A DNA stretch of 64,000 nt from Gnetum montanum (lineage: Eukaryota > Streptophyta > Gnetopsida > Gnetales > Gnetaceae), in NCBI GenBank assembly GCA_015680685.1, contig MNCI01023267.1, forward strand, positions 398,210 to 462,209. The letters are read 5' to 3'. Below the pieces are notes generated by a model. That model was not told the origin of the DNA and did not search any database. It saw only the letters and a program-made list of their open reading frames with translations. Within the stretch, counting starts at the first letter, position 1. The number at the start of each line of letters is the position of its first letter. A program made the translations under genes and the position numbers. Below are positions 49,110 through 61,500 of the stretch, one piece after another.

Positions 49110-50130
49110 CTAGTCTTGGCGGATCGTGAAGAGGCAAACCAGTTTATAGTCATTATTTTGTCCTTCGTCGAGGAGTCCAGAAAGTGTGATCCTTAAAGAT
49201 GGTACCTGAAATTCCAAGGGCAAAATAGCTTCTGAACCGTAAACAAGGCTATATGGCATTTTACCTGTTGAAGTTCGATGCGTCATGTGATATGCCCACA
49301 ATGTGTATACCAGCTGTTCATGCCATCTTCTCTTGCTTTGGGTAAGCATCTTTTTATGTATTGTGATGATGGTTTTGTTTGTTGCCTCTGCTTGCCCATT
49401 GCTCTGAGGGTAGTAAGGGGATGAAAATGAGTTTTTGATCCCTAGGCTTTCACAGAAGGTTTTGGTTTTGGCACTGCTAAATTGTGGCCCGTTGTTAGTG
49501 ATGATGGTCATGGGGATGCCAAAACGGGCCACGATGTTTTCGAGAATGAAGTTGCACATGTTTTTAGATGTGGTTTTTCGAAGGGGAACAGCTTCTACCC
49601 ACTTTAAGATATACTCTGTCGCGGTTATGATGAAACTGTGCCCTGCAAAAGATGAGGGTGTTATTGGTCCGATAAGGTCCAACCCCCACTTTTGGAAGGG
49701 CCATGTGATTTGCGCTATATGCAACTCATTTGGTGGGACATGGATTAGATTACTGTGTCTTTGACAAGTATTGCATGTTTTAGCCTTGGAGAGATAATCA
49801 TACTCCATGTGTGGCCAATAATAGCCTAAGCGCCTTATTTTGGTTGCCATTGTTTTTGGTGCTATATGTCCTTCGCATAGTCTGTCATGTACTTGCTCAA
49901 CGATGGTTTGGGCATCAGTGCTATTAACACATGTTAACAGTATGCCTTCGTAGGATCGATGACACAATGTATCCCCTACCAGTGCATATTGCTTAGAACG
50001 TTTTCTTACCGCGTCTTTTTGTGTGTTCGTTAAGTGTTGCGGTGTTTCACCGCGTAGAAGGTACTCTTTTATGTTGTCATACCATTCTATCACGTGTGTT
50101 GTGCTAACAGATGCAATTGGCAAGGTATCA
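49110..50130 (-). pseudogene. E integrase
   Basis: HHCC end (EGHIAPKTMATKIRRLGYYW, KAKTCNTCQRH), core with Asp in KWGLDLIGPITPSS, IITNNGPQF (second catalytic Asp replaced by Asn) and NGQAEATNKTI (Glu kept). C-terminal part YGSEAILPLEFQVPSLRITL. Open for the whole stretch, continuous with the aRNH upstream, and the best preserved pol part in the window. The Asp-to-Asn change should abolish strand transfer if real. Confidence 0.85.
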
Positions 50131-50189
50131 AGAGTATCGATTATTGGTTTAGCACAACTGATTATGGAGCTTGGTAATGTATGGAACAT

Positions 50190-50585
50190 GTCAGGCGATA
50201 TGTTTAACGCTAAGGTGGCCAGTGCATCTGCGATGGTATTATCGTTTCTAGAGACGTGTTGCACATCGATGTTTTCAAATCGCCTTATTAAATGTTTTGC
50301 CAAGTCACAGTATGGTTGTAAATGTTGCGCTTTGCATGTATAAATATCTGTGACTTGGTTCAAAACTAGTTTTGAATCTCCTCTAACAACCAATCGTGTG
50401 ATGTCTGAAGCTAGTGCTACCACGAGACCTCTAAGGAGACCTTCGTACTCTGCGATGTTGTTGGTGCAGTGAAAGTTGAAACGATAAGCAAAGGGTCAGA
50501 TCTCCTTGGAGGGATAGGTGATGACAGCAGCAGCACTTCCCCCTTGAGAGGTGGATGCTCCATCAAAGTTTAGAATGGCATTATA
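50190..50585 (-). pseudogene. E archaeal-type RNase H
   Basis: Reads NFDGASTSQGGSAAAVI (Asp), NNIAEYEGLLRGLVVALASD (Glu), VVRGDSKLVLNQV (Asp) and SRNDNTIADALATLAL (Asp). One TGA lies near 50493. Position between RNase H and integrase is the diagnostic Tat-lineage layout. Confidence 0.82.
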
Positions 50586-50609
50586 GTCATTGGGTACTAT
50601 GTCTATTGC

Positions 50610-51040
50610 ACTTACATTTTCATCTGGGATTCTAGCTCTATTATTGCTTGATCGTGCATTGGTGACGTGGTCATTTGATTTGCTATGGCTTGACCCTTAA
50701 CTGATGATTGCGCTATGTAATGTAGGTCAAACTCAGCTATCATGGCTTTCCAATGGGCTATTCGACTTGTCTCGTATATATTTCCGGTAATGGCTCTAAG
50801 CACATTATTTTTGCAGATTATGTTAACTTGATTACGGAAGAGGTAATGTCACCATTTCTTTAGAGAAAAGACCAGGGCTAAACATGACCTCTCCACCTCA
50901 TTATATCTTTTCTCATGGGAAACTAATGCATGGCTTAAGTAATAGACAGGGACTTCGGTTCCATCATCTTGTTTCTGGCAAAGCATAGATGCGATTGACG
51001 AATCTGAAGTGGTGAGGTAGATGTAAAACGGTCTATCATT
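50610..51040 (-). pseudogene. E RNase H
   Basis: Reads PFYIYLTTSDSSIASMLCQK, VYYLSHALVSHEKRYNEVER, then after a stop near 50847 LRAITGNIYETSRIAHWKAM and AEFDLHYIAQSSVKGQAIA, the full gypsy RNase H order. Confidence 0.8.
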
Positions 51041-51867
51041 TTGAGGTGGATAAACCGTGGGTAGTCGGACAAGTGTCGTTTTAATATGGTCGAATGCTTC
51101 TTGGCACTGTGGAGTCCATTCAAAATGGATGTTCTTGCGTAGCAAGTGGTTCATAGGTTTTAACTTGTTTGTTAGTTTTTCTATGAAACGTCTGATGAAC
51201 TGTAATCTACCTTGTAGACCTTGAAGTTTGGTAAGGTTGCCAGGTGGTTTTAAGTTTGTTATGGCCTTAACTTTATCAGGGTCTACTCGTATACCTACTT
51301 CCGAGGCTATGAATCTGAGCATTTTGCCAGTTTTGACGCTGAAGATGCATTTCTTTGGGTTAAGTCTCAGTTCATATTTTAAACAATGCTTTAGTACCAG
51401 GTCAAGAGCTTGTACATGTTGTTCTGATGTCTTCAATTTAACCACGATATCGTCCACGTAATCGTTGAGCGAGTGTAGCATGTAGTCGCTAAAAATGAAT
51501 GTCATCGCCCTTTGATATGTGGCCCCAGCATTCTTGAGACCGAAGGGCATCATTGTATAATAAAAGGTTCCCCATGGTGTCATAAAAGAAGTCCAAAGCT
51601 GATGCTCTGGGTTAATGCGTATTTGGTTGTATCCTAAGAATCCATCCATAAAAGATAATAGGGCATGCCCAGCGGTCGAGTCAACAAGTTGATCAATGCT
51701 AGGTAGGGGAAAATCATCTTTTATGGTTGCAACATTTAGATCCTGGAAGTCAATGCATAAGCGAATACTTCCGTTCTTTTTCAAGACTATGACCATGTTG
51801 GATACCTAATCGGCGTAATCGATAGCCTGAATGAAATCAGCCTAATAAAGTTTGGTGATTTCATTGC
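51041..51867 (-). pseudogene. E reverse transcriptase, broken by insertion of F
   Basis: Reads VSNMVIVLKKNGSIRLCIDF, DGFLGYNQIRINPEHQLWTS, TPWGTFYYTMMPFGLKNAGA and DYVDDIVVKLKTSEQHVQAL (catalytic VDD kept), then the connection domain. The N-terminal lead (EITKLY-stop-ADFIQAIDYAD-stop) runs up to the F LTR. The stops are TAG. Confidence 0.85.
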
Positions 51868-53068
51868 TGAAACACCACAAAATTTCGAGCTTGGTACTTC
51901 CCCAGCAAGAAGTAGGTCCCTGGGACCCACGAATAACAACGGCTACATTTGGTGTCACACATTGCAACTTTGGGAATCAAGAGGCCTAATTTTCACTAAG
52001 TATGCAATACCAGCGTATACGCCCAGCATCAATAGCGTATGCGCCCAGCGTTTACGCCCGACATCCCCAGCTTATACGCCCAGTGTAGACATCCGACTGA
52101 CATGCCCGATGTACACACCTCACCTGTACGCTCGGCAGGTACCACAGATGCATACGCCCGATGATGAAGTCTCAATGACAAAATGAAAATAGCACCGAAG
52201 AGCAAGAATTGAAGCAAGTCGGCAACCATCAGCGTACACGCCCGATGTATACGTCAAGTCATTGTCGGCGTATACGCTCAGCATGTACGCCCAGCGTCCA
52301 TAGCACCTCCACCAAGTTCACACACGCCTAGCACATCAAGCATATACGCCCAGTGTGTACACCAACCTGATGTAGCGTATACGCCCTGCGTATACGCCCT
52401 GCGTATACGCCCAACAGATGTAATATGTTGTATATTTGTAAATTGTATGCACCCGATCAACGCGCCACGTGTCTCCTAACCCGAGTCTAGCGTAACAACT
52501 GGTATAAAAACCCCACTTTTTCACTTCACCCAGGGACGGTTGGCAAACATCCGAGAGCACACTAGAGACATTTACGCTACGCACCAAAGTTAAAACCCTC
52601 TTACGCTGGAAAGCCCTGTATTCCGTGCACATAGTCTCTACGCTCCGCCTACCGTGCGAACCAGCTAAGTCATCCCTGCATCCACCGAGGCTTTTCGTCC
52701 GCCTTTTGTTCCGTCATAACTGCGTTAGACCGGTGCACTGTACTTTCACTCTGTAATATCATTGTTTACAGTTTACGCTAATTTCTTGCACATTGTTTCT
52801 ATTTACACTCGTTCATATTTATGCCCTATTCACATCTGTTATGCTGTATACGCTCTCGTTTACGCCCGTTTATGCGTAACCTAGCGTATAACACTTCGGC
52901 ATACGTGCAGGTAAATTCTTGTCTAATCCGTGCGTGGACCACCCAAGGTATTCTACCTTCGTGCATTCAAGCTTGCCCTCAGGCGAACGTAGGGTCTTCT
53001 GTGTGCGTCCTGCGATCCCGCGATCTCTGTTTCCTTCCAGCCAGAGACCGACGATTTCAGGCAGCACA
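51868..53068 (+). repeat. 5' LTR of F
   Basis: Starts TGAAACACC, ends GCAGCACA. U3 carries five exact GCGTATACGC copies (52013, 52268, 52375, 52388, 52401, the last three in a 13-base tandem) and many variants, then the G-box CGCCACGTGTC (core 52466-52471) and TATA box 52503-52510. The segment GTTGGCAAACATCCGAGAG downstream is shared with D and E. Confidence 0.8.
52466..52510 (+). promoter_or_regulatory. F promoter core: G-box/ABRE-like site and TATA box
   Basis: GCCACGTGTC (core CACGTG 52466-52471) lies about 35 bases before GGTATAAAAACCCC (TATA 52503-52510). The E LTR has the same pair (47537-47542 and 47498-47507, minus strand). G-box/ABRE sites bind bZIP and bHLH factors; any role here is inference. 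Confidence 0.65.
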
Positions 53069-53073
53069 GAAAT

Positions 53074-53089
53074 TGGCACTAGAATGAGG
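53074..53089 (+). promoter_or_regulatory. Primer-binding site of F (tRNA-Asn type)
   Basis: TGGCACTAGAATGAGG, five bases after the LTR end. It matches the complement of the plant tRNA-Asn 3' end but for one G-to-A in a former CG and one G-to-T. Confidence 0.65.
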
Positions 53090-53736
53090 TCATCCTAAAA
53101 AACCTCGTTCGCAAACTTCTCAGCATCTACGCTGTTGAGCGTATATGCCGCCAACCACATGTCGTTTCCTACTGAAACCTCAGCCCCATCTGAAAACCTT
53201 GCCTGCACGCTCCCCAGCGTCTACGCTCATCAGCATTTTCACTGCCCTGTTTCAAACTCTCTGCAAGTCTTTCAGCATATACGCTACCAACTTCACGTGG
53301 ACTGTCCACAGAAACCCCAGCGTCTACGTAGCCTAGCCTGAAAACTCATACCGCAAACTATCCAGTGTCTACGCTGTTCAGTATTTACACTGTCCCTCTT
53401 AAAACTTAGCCGTAAAACTGCATTCTCTACGCTGTCTAGCTGAGTCTTGTTTTACGCTGAGTCTTGTCTATGCTATCTTGTTTTACGCCTGAGCCTTGTT
53501 TTACTCTGAACTCTATTTTATGCTCTTTCCTGTTTATGCTGTACTTTGTTTTACGTTGTACTTTGTTTTACGCCAAAGCTGTATACGCTGCACTCCTTAC
53601 GCTGTATACACTGTCTACGTTGACGCCATACGTCGAACATTGAAGCGTATACGCTACACTTTGTCACCTAGTTTACGCTATACCAAGTACACTAATTTCG
53701 CTCCTCTACCCTGTGTCGTACCCTTAACGATTCATC
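53090..53736 (+). other. 5' leader of F with TACGCT/GTATACGC words
   Basis: Noncoding DNA between primer site and gag start, packed with TCTACGCT, TTTACGCT and CGTATACGC words (exact palindrome at 53645-53654). They continue the LTR array past the primer site, so they would be part of the full-length RNA. Confidence 0.6.
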
Positions 53737-56480
53737 ATGAACCCCGTGAACACCACTGCTGCAACAGCTCAAGTAACCGACGTCGTGGACACCATGGTTG
53801 TCCAACAGCCTGTCACGCAACACCCGGGAGTACAACCCCCGTGGGGCCCCGTCGGTTCCTAAGGTTGCAAGGGAGAGACCCGGCCTCCAACATTATAATC
53901 CAAGATCAGTATAATTTCATATGCATTAAGATACAAGCTGGCTTGGCTGTAGACCGAGCCGAACTGGAGGTAAAGAGGCAGTTCGAACTCTTTTACAGAG
54001 GGGGACGCGAGTTCATCCCCTCATCATATGATGTCATCCCTGTTCCAGAGCAGTATTCGGAGCTCGTCACACAGCTCCTCCTGCAAAGGAGACACTCATT
54101 GGATCAGCCTGCACTAGAGCCCCAACTAGAGAAAGACGACGAATTTTGCCGCTCAATCTGAACAAGAGGATTCTTACCACACTCTGAGCCTGAAAGCACA
54201 TGTTAACCCCATTTTTCATCCCAGTATAGGGGAGATCATGCCCCTCCAACCCCTCAGACTAACTCACATGCAAATGCCTCCATTGCACACATCCTCATGT
54301 GCCATCTCCAATTGACCCGCAATTTAGCACACTCCCTCTCGCCATCATCCCCGATGCAGCAGCTGACCCATCTTCACAAGCACCTCCCCCTCACGATAGC
54401 GTGGGAGTGACACTCCCACCCTGAGTCATAGGGATTCCACACGTGATACCGGCATCCACATCTACTCACTACATCCTGCATATTCAAACGCATACAGCCC
54501 CTTCTACCGCTGTAACCTAACAGGGGGTCCCTCCACAAAATGTAGCTGGACAATGGGTAACGATGGGCGCTCAACCATAGCAACATCAACCTCCTCACTA
54601 TAACATACCACCCCATATGGTTCAACTAGCCAACATTCCCCCAGTACAGCCGCCACCACAGCAACCACAGCCTTTCCCCTATCACGTGCCACAAGTACAA
54701 CCCCCGGCCGCACAACTTTTGGCCTTTCAACCCACCGTCCAACAGTCTAACCCATATAATATAGCACAACCTCAAGCTGCCATGTTACTGAGTGCCCAAG
54801 ATTGGGCAGATGCTAAGAAACTGATGCAAGAATTAGCTGACGAGGTGAAACGCCTCAAAACAGCCGCCGATGGGGAGTTGAAGGTAGTGGATTTCTACCA
54901 TGATGATTCCATCAGCTCGTCTGTCCCACTCTTAACCTTGCCCAAAGGCGTCTCCTTACCAACACTAACCAAGTATAACGGGGAGATGGACCCCAATGCA
55001 CATCTCATAACGTTTAGGCTAGAATGCACGCTGCTCTAGGCATGACCCCATTCCATTCTCCGAGTGTTCCCCATGTCCCTCGTAGGGAGGGCACTTGATT
55101 GGTATCGGGCCCTGCCGAGGAATTCCATCTTCTCCTTGGAAGACTTATTACACCAGTTCATGACTCGGTTCAAGTACAACTTGAAACCTGAGGCCACCCT
55201 GGACAGCCTCATACAGGTCAAGCAAGCACCGCTTGAACCTGTATAGAAATTTATTCAAAGGTGGAGCACCGCTCTCAATGAGCTGCATGAGCCAATCTCC
55301 CAGACCTACTTGCTTACTATTCTAAAAGGGGCCGTTAACGATTTCTTTAAATTCAAGCTATATTACCTTAACGTGCATGATCGAAACCAAGCATTTGTAC
55401 AAATTAAAAACATAGAAGAAGCGGCCCAAAACAGCCATGACCCTGCATACCTAGCCTTTAAGAGTCAACATACCAAAAAGGATAAAGAGAAGGCTAAGGC
55501 AACTATAGCGGCGATAGCGGGGGCGCAACAAAAAAACAAACTGCCGGTAACCCCTACTAACTATAATAAACCAACTTCCACAACCGTGAAAGAATCATCA
55601 TCGCAACAGAACCCAACAAACTATACATGAAATTTCGAGAGGAAAGAACCCTCTCAATACACGCCTCTGCCAATGAAGCCATCCCAACTCTTCGATCAAC
55701 TCATAAAGGATGGGCTAATGAAACATAAACAGTTGTCCCCCGCGGCCATCCAGAGACATGACCAGTTCTGCCAACTTGTTTAGAACCCAAGTTTAGCAAC
55801 ACTGGATGAGCCTCCCGTACCCAAAGGCTTCAGAATGGATCGCTTTTGCGACTACCATCAATGAAACAGGCACGGTACAGATTACTATTTCACCTTGAAG
55901 CAGGATATTCAGTGAATGATCAATGAAGGCCAAATCACTTTTGAAGTGGCCAACCCGATCCAACCGTAAAATCAAGCCATGGGGATGTATAAAGATCCCC
56001 TGAACACCAAAGAGGCGTTGTACGTCATTAATACAATCTGCTTTGATGATGATTTCAAGATACTTAACATCAACACCGTTTACCCCGAGCATAAACAGGA
56101 AACACCTGGTAGGCCCTTCGTAGTTCAGATTCCTCCCGCTGTCTCCACGTTCGTGCCTCAACCACCACGTGTCCTGCAGCAATCAGATGTTATCTGAGTA
56201 CCCTCGGCCACACCCACATCCAACACCATGACACGGGACAAACCATACGTGGTGCGCATCCCTCCCGTTATCCCCTCAAATGCATCAACCCCTTCTACTC
56301 GGCCTGCCCCTTTCATAGTCCAAGTACCACCAGCAGTCGCAACGGCAGAGGTCCAACCTCCACCGAAACCAACTCCATATGTCGTTATGATACCCAAAAC
56401 TCCTAATGATTACCAAACCTCCACCTCACGAGCGCAATGCAAACCTAGCCCCTACGTCATTAGGGTCCCTGGCTAGCCTT
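53737..56480 (+). pseudogene. Gag of F
   Basis: ATG 53737 (MNPVNTTAATAQVTDVVDTM). A frameshift near 53860 leads to the conserved block DQYNFICIKIQAGLAVD (to 54158). From about 54600 one frame runs to the protease: a Pro/Gln-rich part, LTLPKGVSLPTLTKYNGEMD, MFPMSLVGRALDWYRALPRN and FKYNLKPEATLDSLIQVKQA (gag core), and a zinc-knuckle-like RFCDYHQ...YYFTLKQDIQ that has lost its later Cys. It is interrupted by several stops (TAG, TGA and TAA). D has the same domain order. Confidence 0.75.
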
Positions 56481-56497
56481 CTAACCAGTCACGTCCT

Positions 56498-57874
56498 ATG
56501 GTACAACTACAACCCCGCCCAGCTCCATATGTGGTGCGAATCCCAGGGCAACCCGAGGTGCCAAGACCAGTCCCACCTCCATGCCACACCCGAGAACGCC
56601 TAGCAGACAGGCTTACACAGGAACGCCAACGGCTAGTTGTGGGGCCACCTAAGCCCACTCTGCTTAACTCCGTGCCTATGTCATCACCTAATAACCAACC
56701 GAGCGCAGGTAACGAAGGTGAATCATCTGAAAAACATGAATCACATAAAATGACAGTGCCGAACAAGAATGACAAATCGACAAAACATGAAATAAAACTG
56801 TTGGGCCCAATGGACCCAGTCATCGCCGATAAAAACGTCCCCAATAGTAGAGACTTCAAAACGGCCTTGACACAAGTCACCCAAGCACTGAAGCAAAAGA
56901 ACACTTCGTTGAGCTTGTATGACTTGGTGCTAACATCCCAAACATATCGAGAAGCTCTAGTATGCATGTTAACGTTGATCCCGGTAAGCGAGGACTTGCC
57001 CCCGAACGAACCCGCCATCCATGCGGTAATGTACTCGTCTCGCGAGACCACTCCTAAACCCTTGAGCTTCCATGATGACAACATTAAGGTGGACAAGAAA
57101 ACAAGGGAAATAACAACAGCCCCCATGTTCATAACGATACGTATCAACGAGTTCAAGATACATAGGGTCCACGTAGACAATGGGGCCACAACAAATGTTG
57201 TACCATATCCCATCGTTGAACAATTGGGGCTTACTAAATTAATTAAACCAACCACAACTACATGTTTAAAGTCATTCAGTGGATCACACGTAATGGTAAA
57301 AGGCACAATAACCTTAGATTTCATAGCGGGAGACCAGTTCCCTACATCTGCTGACTTCCTAGTAGTCGATGAGATGCTAGGGTTCAACCTAATATTGGGA
57401 AGACCCTGGTTGGCCCAACTGAGAGCTGTCTCCTCCCCTGTACACCAGGAGATCCACCTACCTTATGAAGGTGGTGAAATCATTATACATGAGGAAGCCG
57501 CTACACCTATTATCTCATCACACGTGGACATGGACCAAGGCTCGGAGGTTGAACTTGAAGAGCCTAAACGAAACGATAAAAATGCGCACCCACCAGTAAG
57601 CAATAAGCATTCGAACATAGAACAAGAGCTTCCTAAAATAGAAGCACCTGCGTCTGACACTGTACATACAACTTCTCAAGTGGAAAATAACACGGAACCT
57701 CCGCCAACTATCGAAACATCTGAGAACACTGACACGGAAGCCATTCCATCAGACGTCCCTTGGGCTGAGTTACCGTTTAACGTAATTAGCGAAGGGGACG
57801 CTGAATACAGAATCATACCAGTTGACATATTGCCTAACATTAAAAAGAAGAAAATCAAAAAACTATTACAATAA
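56498..57874 (+). CDS. Protease-containing ORF of F (458 codons, open)
   Basis: The longest clean retroelement frame in the window. Repeated APYVVRIP-like Pro-rich phrases at its start and just upstream, then FKTALTQVTQALKQKNTSLS, then the retropepsin region VHVDNGATTNVVPYPIVEQL (Asp-Asn-Gly-Ala in place of Asp-Thr/Ser-Gly-Ala) and FNLILGRPWLAQLRAVSSPV. A Glu/Pro-rich tail ends KKKKIKKLLQ. D has the homologous region, broken. The protease would mature the polyprotein. Asn at the second motif position makes activity doubtful. Confidence 0.75.
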   Translation: MVQLQPRPAPYVVRIPGQPEVPRPVPPPCHTRERLADRLTQERQRLVVGPPKPTLLNSVPMSSPNNQPSAGNEGESSEKHESHKMTVPNKNDKSTKHEIKLLGPMDPVIADKNVPNSRDFKTALTQVTQALKQKNTSLSLYDLVLTSQTYREALVCMLTLIPVSEDLPPNEPAIHAVMYSSRETTPKPLSFHDDNIKVDKKTREITTAPMFITIRINEFKIHRVHVDNGATTNVVPYPIVEQLGLTKLIKPTTTTCLKSFSGSHVMVKGTITLDFIAGDQFPTSADFLVVDEMLGFNLILGRPWLAQLRAVSSPVHQEIHLPYEGGEIIIHEEAATPIISSHVDMDQGSEVELEEPKRNDKNAHPPVSNKHSNIEQELPKIEAPASDTVHTTSQVENNTEPPPTIETSENTDTEAIPSDVPWAELPFNVISEGDAEYRIIPVDILPNIKKKKIKKLLQ

Positions 57875-57879
57875 TATCG

Positions 57880-58180
57880 ACACTCCTAGTCCGAAATGAC
57901 GTTAAACTATAACATGTCCGAAACGATGTTAAACTACAATTCGTCCAAAATGACAATAAACTACGATAAATAGAAAAGAAAAAAAATTATAATAATTATT
58001 AAATTTTTAAACTACACTCCCAGTCCAAAATGACGTTAAACTATAACATGTTCGAAACAACATTAAACTACAATTCGTCCGAAATGACAATAAACTACGA
58101 TAAATCGAAAAATAAAAAAATTATAATTATTATTAAATTTTTAAACTACACTCCCTATCCGAGATGACGCTAAACTATCA
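57880..58180 (+). repeat. 134-bp tandem repeat with TTAAACT cores, left of the antisense gene
   Basis: Two copies (57880-58013, 58014-58147) and the start of a third (58148). Each holds three GACGTTAAACTATAAC-like phrases and an AT-rich end. Related single phrases continue to 58300. Confidence 0.88.
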
Positions 58181-58541
58181 TGTTCACAAGGATGCAAAAC
58201 TAGCCATGATCAGTAATGATCGATCCATTTCCTGATTACGCTGGTGCCCGGAATGGCCATAAACTACGCATGCAGCCCGAAATGGCCATAAACTAGTACT
58301 TGGTTTTCGTTTATCTCTTATAATTACATTTCCACATTACACTCAAAATAGAAAATGAACCAAAACATTTACATTCCAGTATCATGTTTATAGTTAAACG
58401 CAAAATCAAAAAAAGTTTCTTACATGCAAGGTTGTGCAATTACAAGTGTCAACTATTTTCGTCCATCTTAAAATTTTCAAGTTACAATTTTTGTATCAAT
58501 CTAAGTCAAAGAAACAACAAAAACTTAAAAATTAAAAAAGC

Positions 58542-61500
58542 CTAAGCATCCGAGATGGGAGGGTCACCCCCTTTAGATCCACCAGCATCAGAGGCCCCTG
58601 CTCCACTGGGGCCAGCTTCTTGAGCATCATCGCCACCTTCATCCTGAAAATGCTTACCATAGGAGATCCCCCTAAGCCGAACTCCAGCCGACGAAGGATT
58701 TCTTCTTCTGAAACGCTGGCCCAGTCTGTCCCATCCAGGCCTAGGTCAACGTCTGCCAAAGTCTTTCCTTTGTCGATAGCTGACTAGGTAGGACGTTTCA
58801 GAGGGAATTCGCCAACTGACATTTCCCCAGAAGCAGTCGTGATCACCCTTGTAGGTGACTCCATTTCCACAGTTGTATTTTGAGCAAAAGTATCAAAACA
58901 AAATGCAAACTCAAACCCTCCACAAACATCTCTAGTTGCCGTTTTTGAATAGACACCTCTTTTAACGACTTCTTGTAGTAGTGTTTGTGATTTTTCTCAT
59001 CCTGACCCCACTTATGAACCTTGGAAGCAAAGGCTTTCCAATCTTGGCATTTAAGGTTCAAGAGATCAATTTGGGCTTTGCGCTCTGCCATTCTCTGAGC
59101 CAGCGATGCATGATGATTCAGTAGATTCCAATATCTAGTGTATGTGATCTCGGACGTTCGCCACGAGCGATCACCGCTTAGCCTGGCAGCGGCGAACTCG
59201 TACCGGGCCTTCAGATCGTCACATTCCACTGAAAACTTAGAGACTTCCCTTTCTTTTGCCTAAATCTGTAGCCACAACTGCTCAATCGAATGCCTACAGG
59301 TCCATAACGACTTAGCATTGTGCACAAAGCCTTCTGCAACTCCATTGTAAACAGGCCTTGGCACCTGTTCCACTTCTGAGGAAAGTGTGGTTAAAATTTC
59401 TATGCTAACACTTTCAGAGGGGTCCCATCTCAATTTAGCACCTACCCACGCAAAAAATACAAATGTTAGGACAATATAAACAAGATGTGAAGTTCCAAAC
59501 TCCTAAATGGCTTGTACCTATGTTAGGGTGGGCCTCTTGGATCCGTTCAACAACTTCCTCCGTGAGTCCAGCCACAAAATCCATTTTACTTGGCATTTCA
59601 GACCAAGTAAATGGCTCTCGGGTACGGGATGAACTAACCTCAATGGTCCTCTCTGGAGGAACTGTCTTCATCGGTACATCCAAATGCACCGTCCTGGTCT
59701 CGCTACCTTCATCTGGACAAGATAAAAACACGAAAATAAAAAAATATACCACAAAAATGACAACTGGCAGGAGAAATTGAAATAAGATAAAAGGAAAAAC
59801 ATACCGTGCCCTTCGTCACCCTTTGGGGGAGCGCCTAAATCCAAGTCTCCCTGAAAAAACCTACGGAGCACTTGATCGACACTGCCCTAGTCGTCCAGAG
59901 GCTTAGTTTCCGTGGTTTTCTCCTTTAATTCCTCCGTTCCTCCGCCCTGGCTCTTCTCCGTATGTTCCTCCTCGTTATTCTTCTCCATGTTGGTCTCCTC
60001 CTCCTCGGTGATTGTCTCTAAAGCCTACTTCCTCACTTTTTTAAAAAATCAAGCCAAAAATATCAATGACACGTAAGCCATTGAAGTAAAAGTTATAAAC
60101 AAAGCAAAAACGATAAAGCAAAAAACGGGCGAGGTCCACTTACCAGGCATCTTGAAGCATATGCGCTTCATGCGTGGCTGGTTCACACCAGAGACTTCCT
60201 CAGTCGTGCGTTCAGGCCTCTTTAGCTTTGACTTGGCTTGGCCAACGGTCTCCTTGATGACCCGTTCTGCCCTTCTAGCAGTGTAGGGTACCTCGTCTGG
60301 CTCCAACCCCAAACTATCACGTGTGTGGATTGAAGTGCCAGATGATCCCCCTGTAGTAATGGAAACGGATTCATCAATGCCTTCAAGTGCATCTTGGGAT
60401 TTAGCTGTCTCAAACAAGTGATTGATCCACGGGCGGGATATTTGACCCTGATCCCGCAGAACAAACTTGTTGTCTGCACGAACTACCAGGAACTTGGCAA
60501 AAAGGTGAAGATAACCAGTGAAGAATGTAAAGGTGAAATGGGATTGTGCCTCGACATTTGAATGCAACCACACTATCTCCTTGTGCATGCCTGACAAAAA
60601 AAATCATGCCTAGTTATATCGCATGCCTGTTTCCAAAACAGTTCGCATGATATGAACAGCCTCAATCCCAAGACACTTCACCTGGGAAAGAGTTTTAGGG
60701 AATACCCGTGCTCTGAACAGGGGATATAATTCATTCACTTCCACAACTTTTGCCTTCCCCTGCATCGGGAATCCCTTGGCACCCTTGGCCATGCCTAGCC
60801 AATCTTCCAACTCATGAATTTTCTGGAGCTCTTTATGAGCTCTGTCTAATACTACATTTAAGCCATCTGCCGGTACGCCAAATAAGTTTGAAAAGAACTC
60901 GGGCGACAGATGGAAAACTACCTTGACACCCTTAATCCGGGTGCTGTAGTATGAGATAGACTCATTAAAAGAGTCTACAATCCCAATCATCTCCCCAATG
61001 GATATGTCAGGACTCGGGGTCATAAAAAGCTCCATGAGGCTGGCATTATCCTAGCAACGAGCAATGGATGGAGGAGCGTGATTACGCAACCACTTCTGAG
61101 CCTTAGTCACCCCTCCGAACTTCATCGACAAGGTAGTCTCGGTTCGTCCAGTTGTCACCGGATCCTCACCAGAAGGTACATCAACTGTAAAAGCAATTTA
61201 AAATGGTCATATCAGCGTAACCCAAAACAGTTGGACAAACCCACTAACATATCTAGGAAATGTTATCATTTACCGTTAGTGGTGGATTTAGATGTGCTGC
61301 CAAGGTCACGAGGCAGTCCAGTCTTCATGAAGCCACCCACGAGCCTTGCACTCGCAAATGCTTTGGAGAACTGCTTATGAAAATGGACGATCGCTCCCTT
61401 CATCTGAACCAGTACAACCCCACGAAGGGTGGGGGCCGTCATGAATGCCTCCAGGGCCATGCGAGCAAGAGCTAGTCCTTCATCCTCATTCAATGTCCCA

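Larger units (their letters stand above)
47350..51867 (-). mobile_element. Tat-like element E, 3' half (RT to 3' LTR), interrupted by F
   Basis: Minus-strand order from 51867 down: RT, RNase H, archaeal-type RNase H, integrase, a short 3' region holding an N gap, the polypurine tract AAAGAGGGGCCAA, and the 3' LTR from 48139 downward. This is the Tat/Ogre order. The RT reading frame is cut at 51867 exactly where the TGAAACACC start of F's LTR lies, so F is inserted into E. The gag and protease of E would lie beyond the right edge of F, outside the window. Confidence 0.85.
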
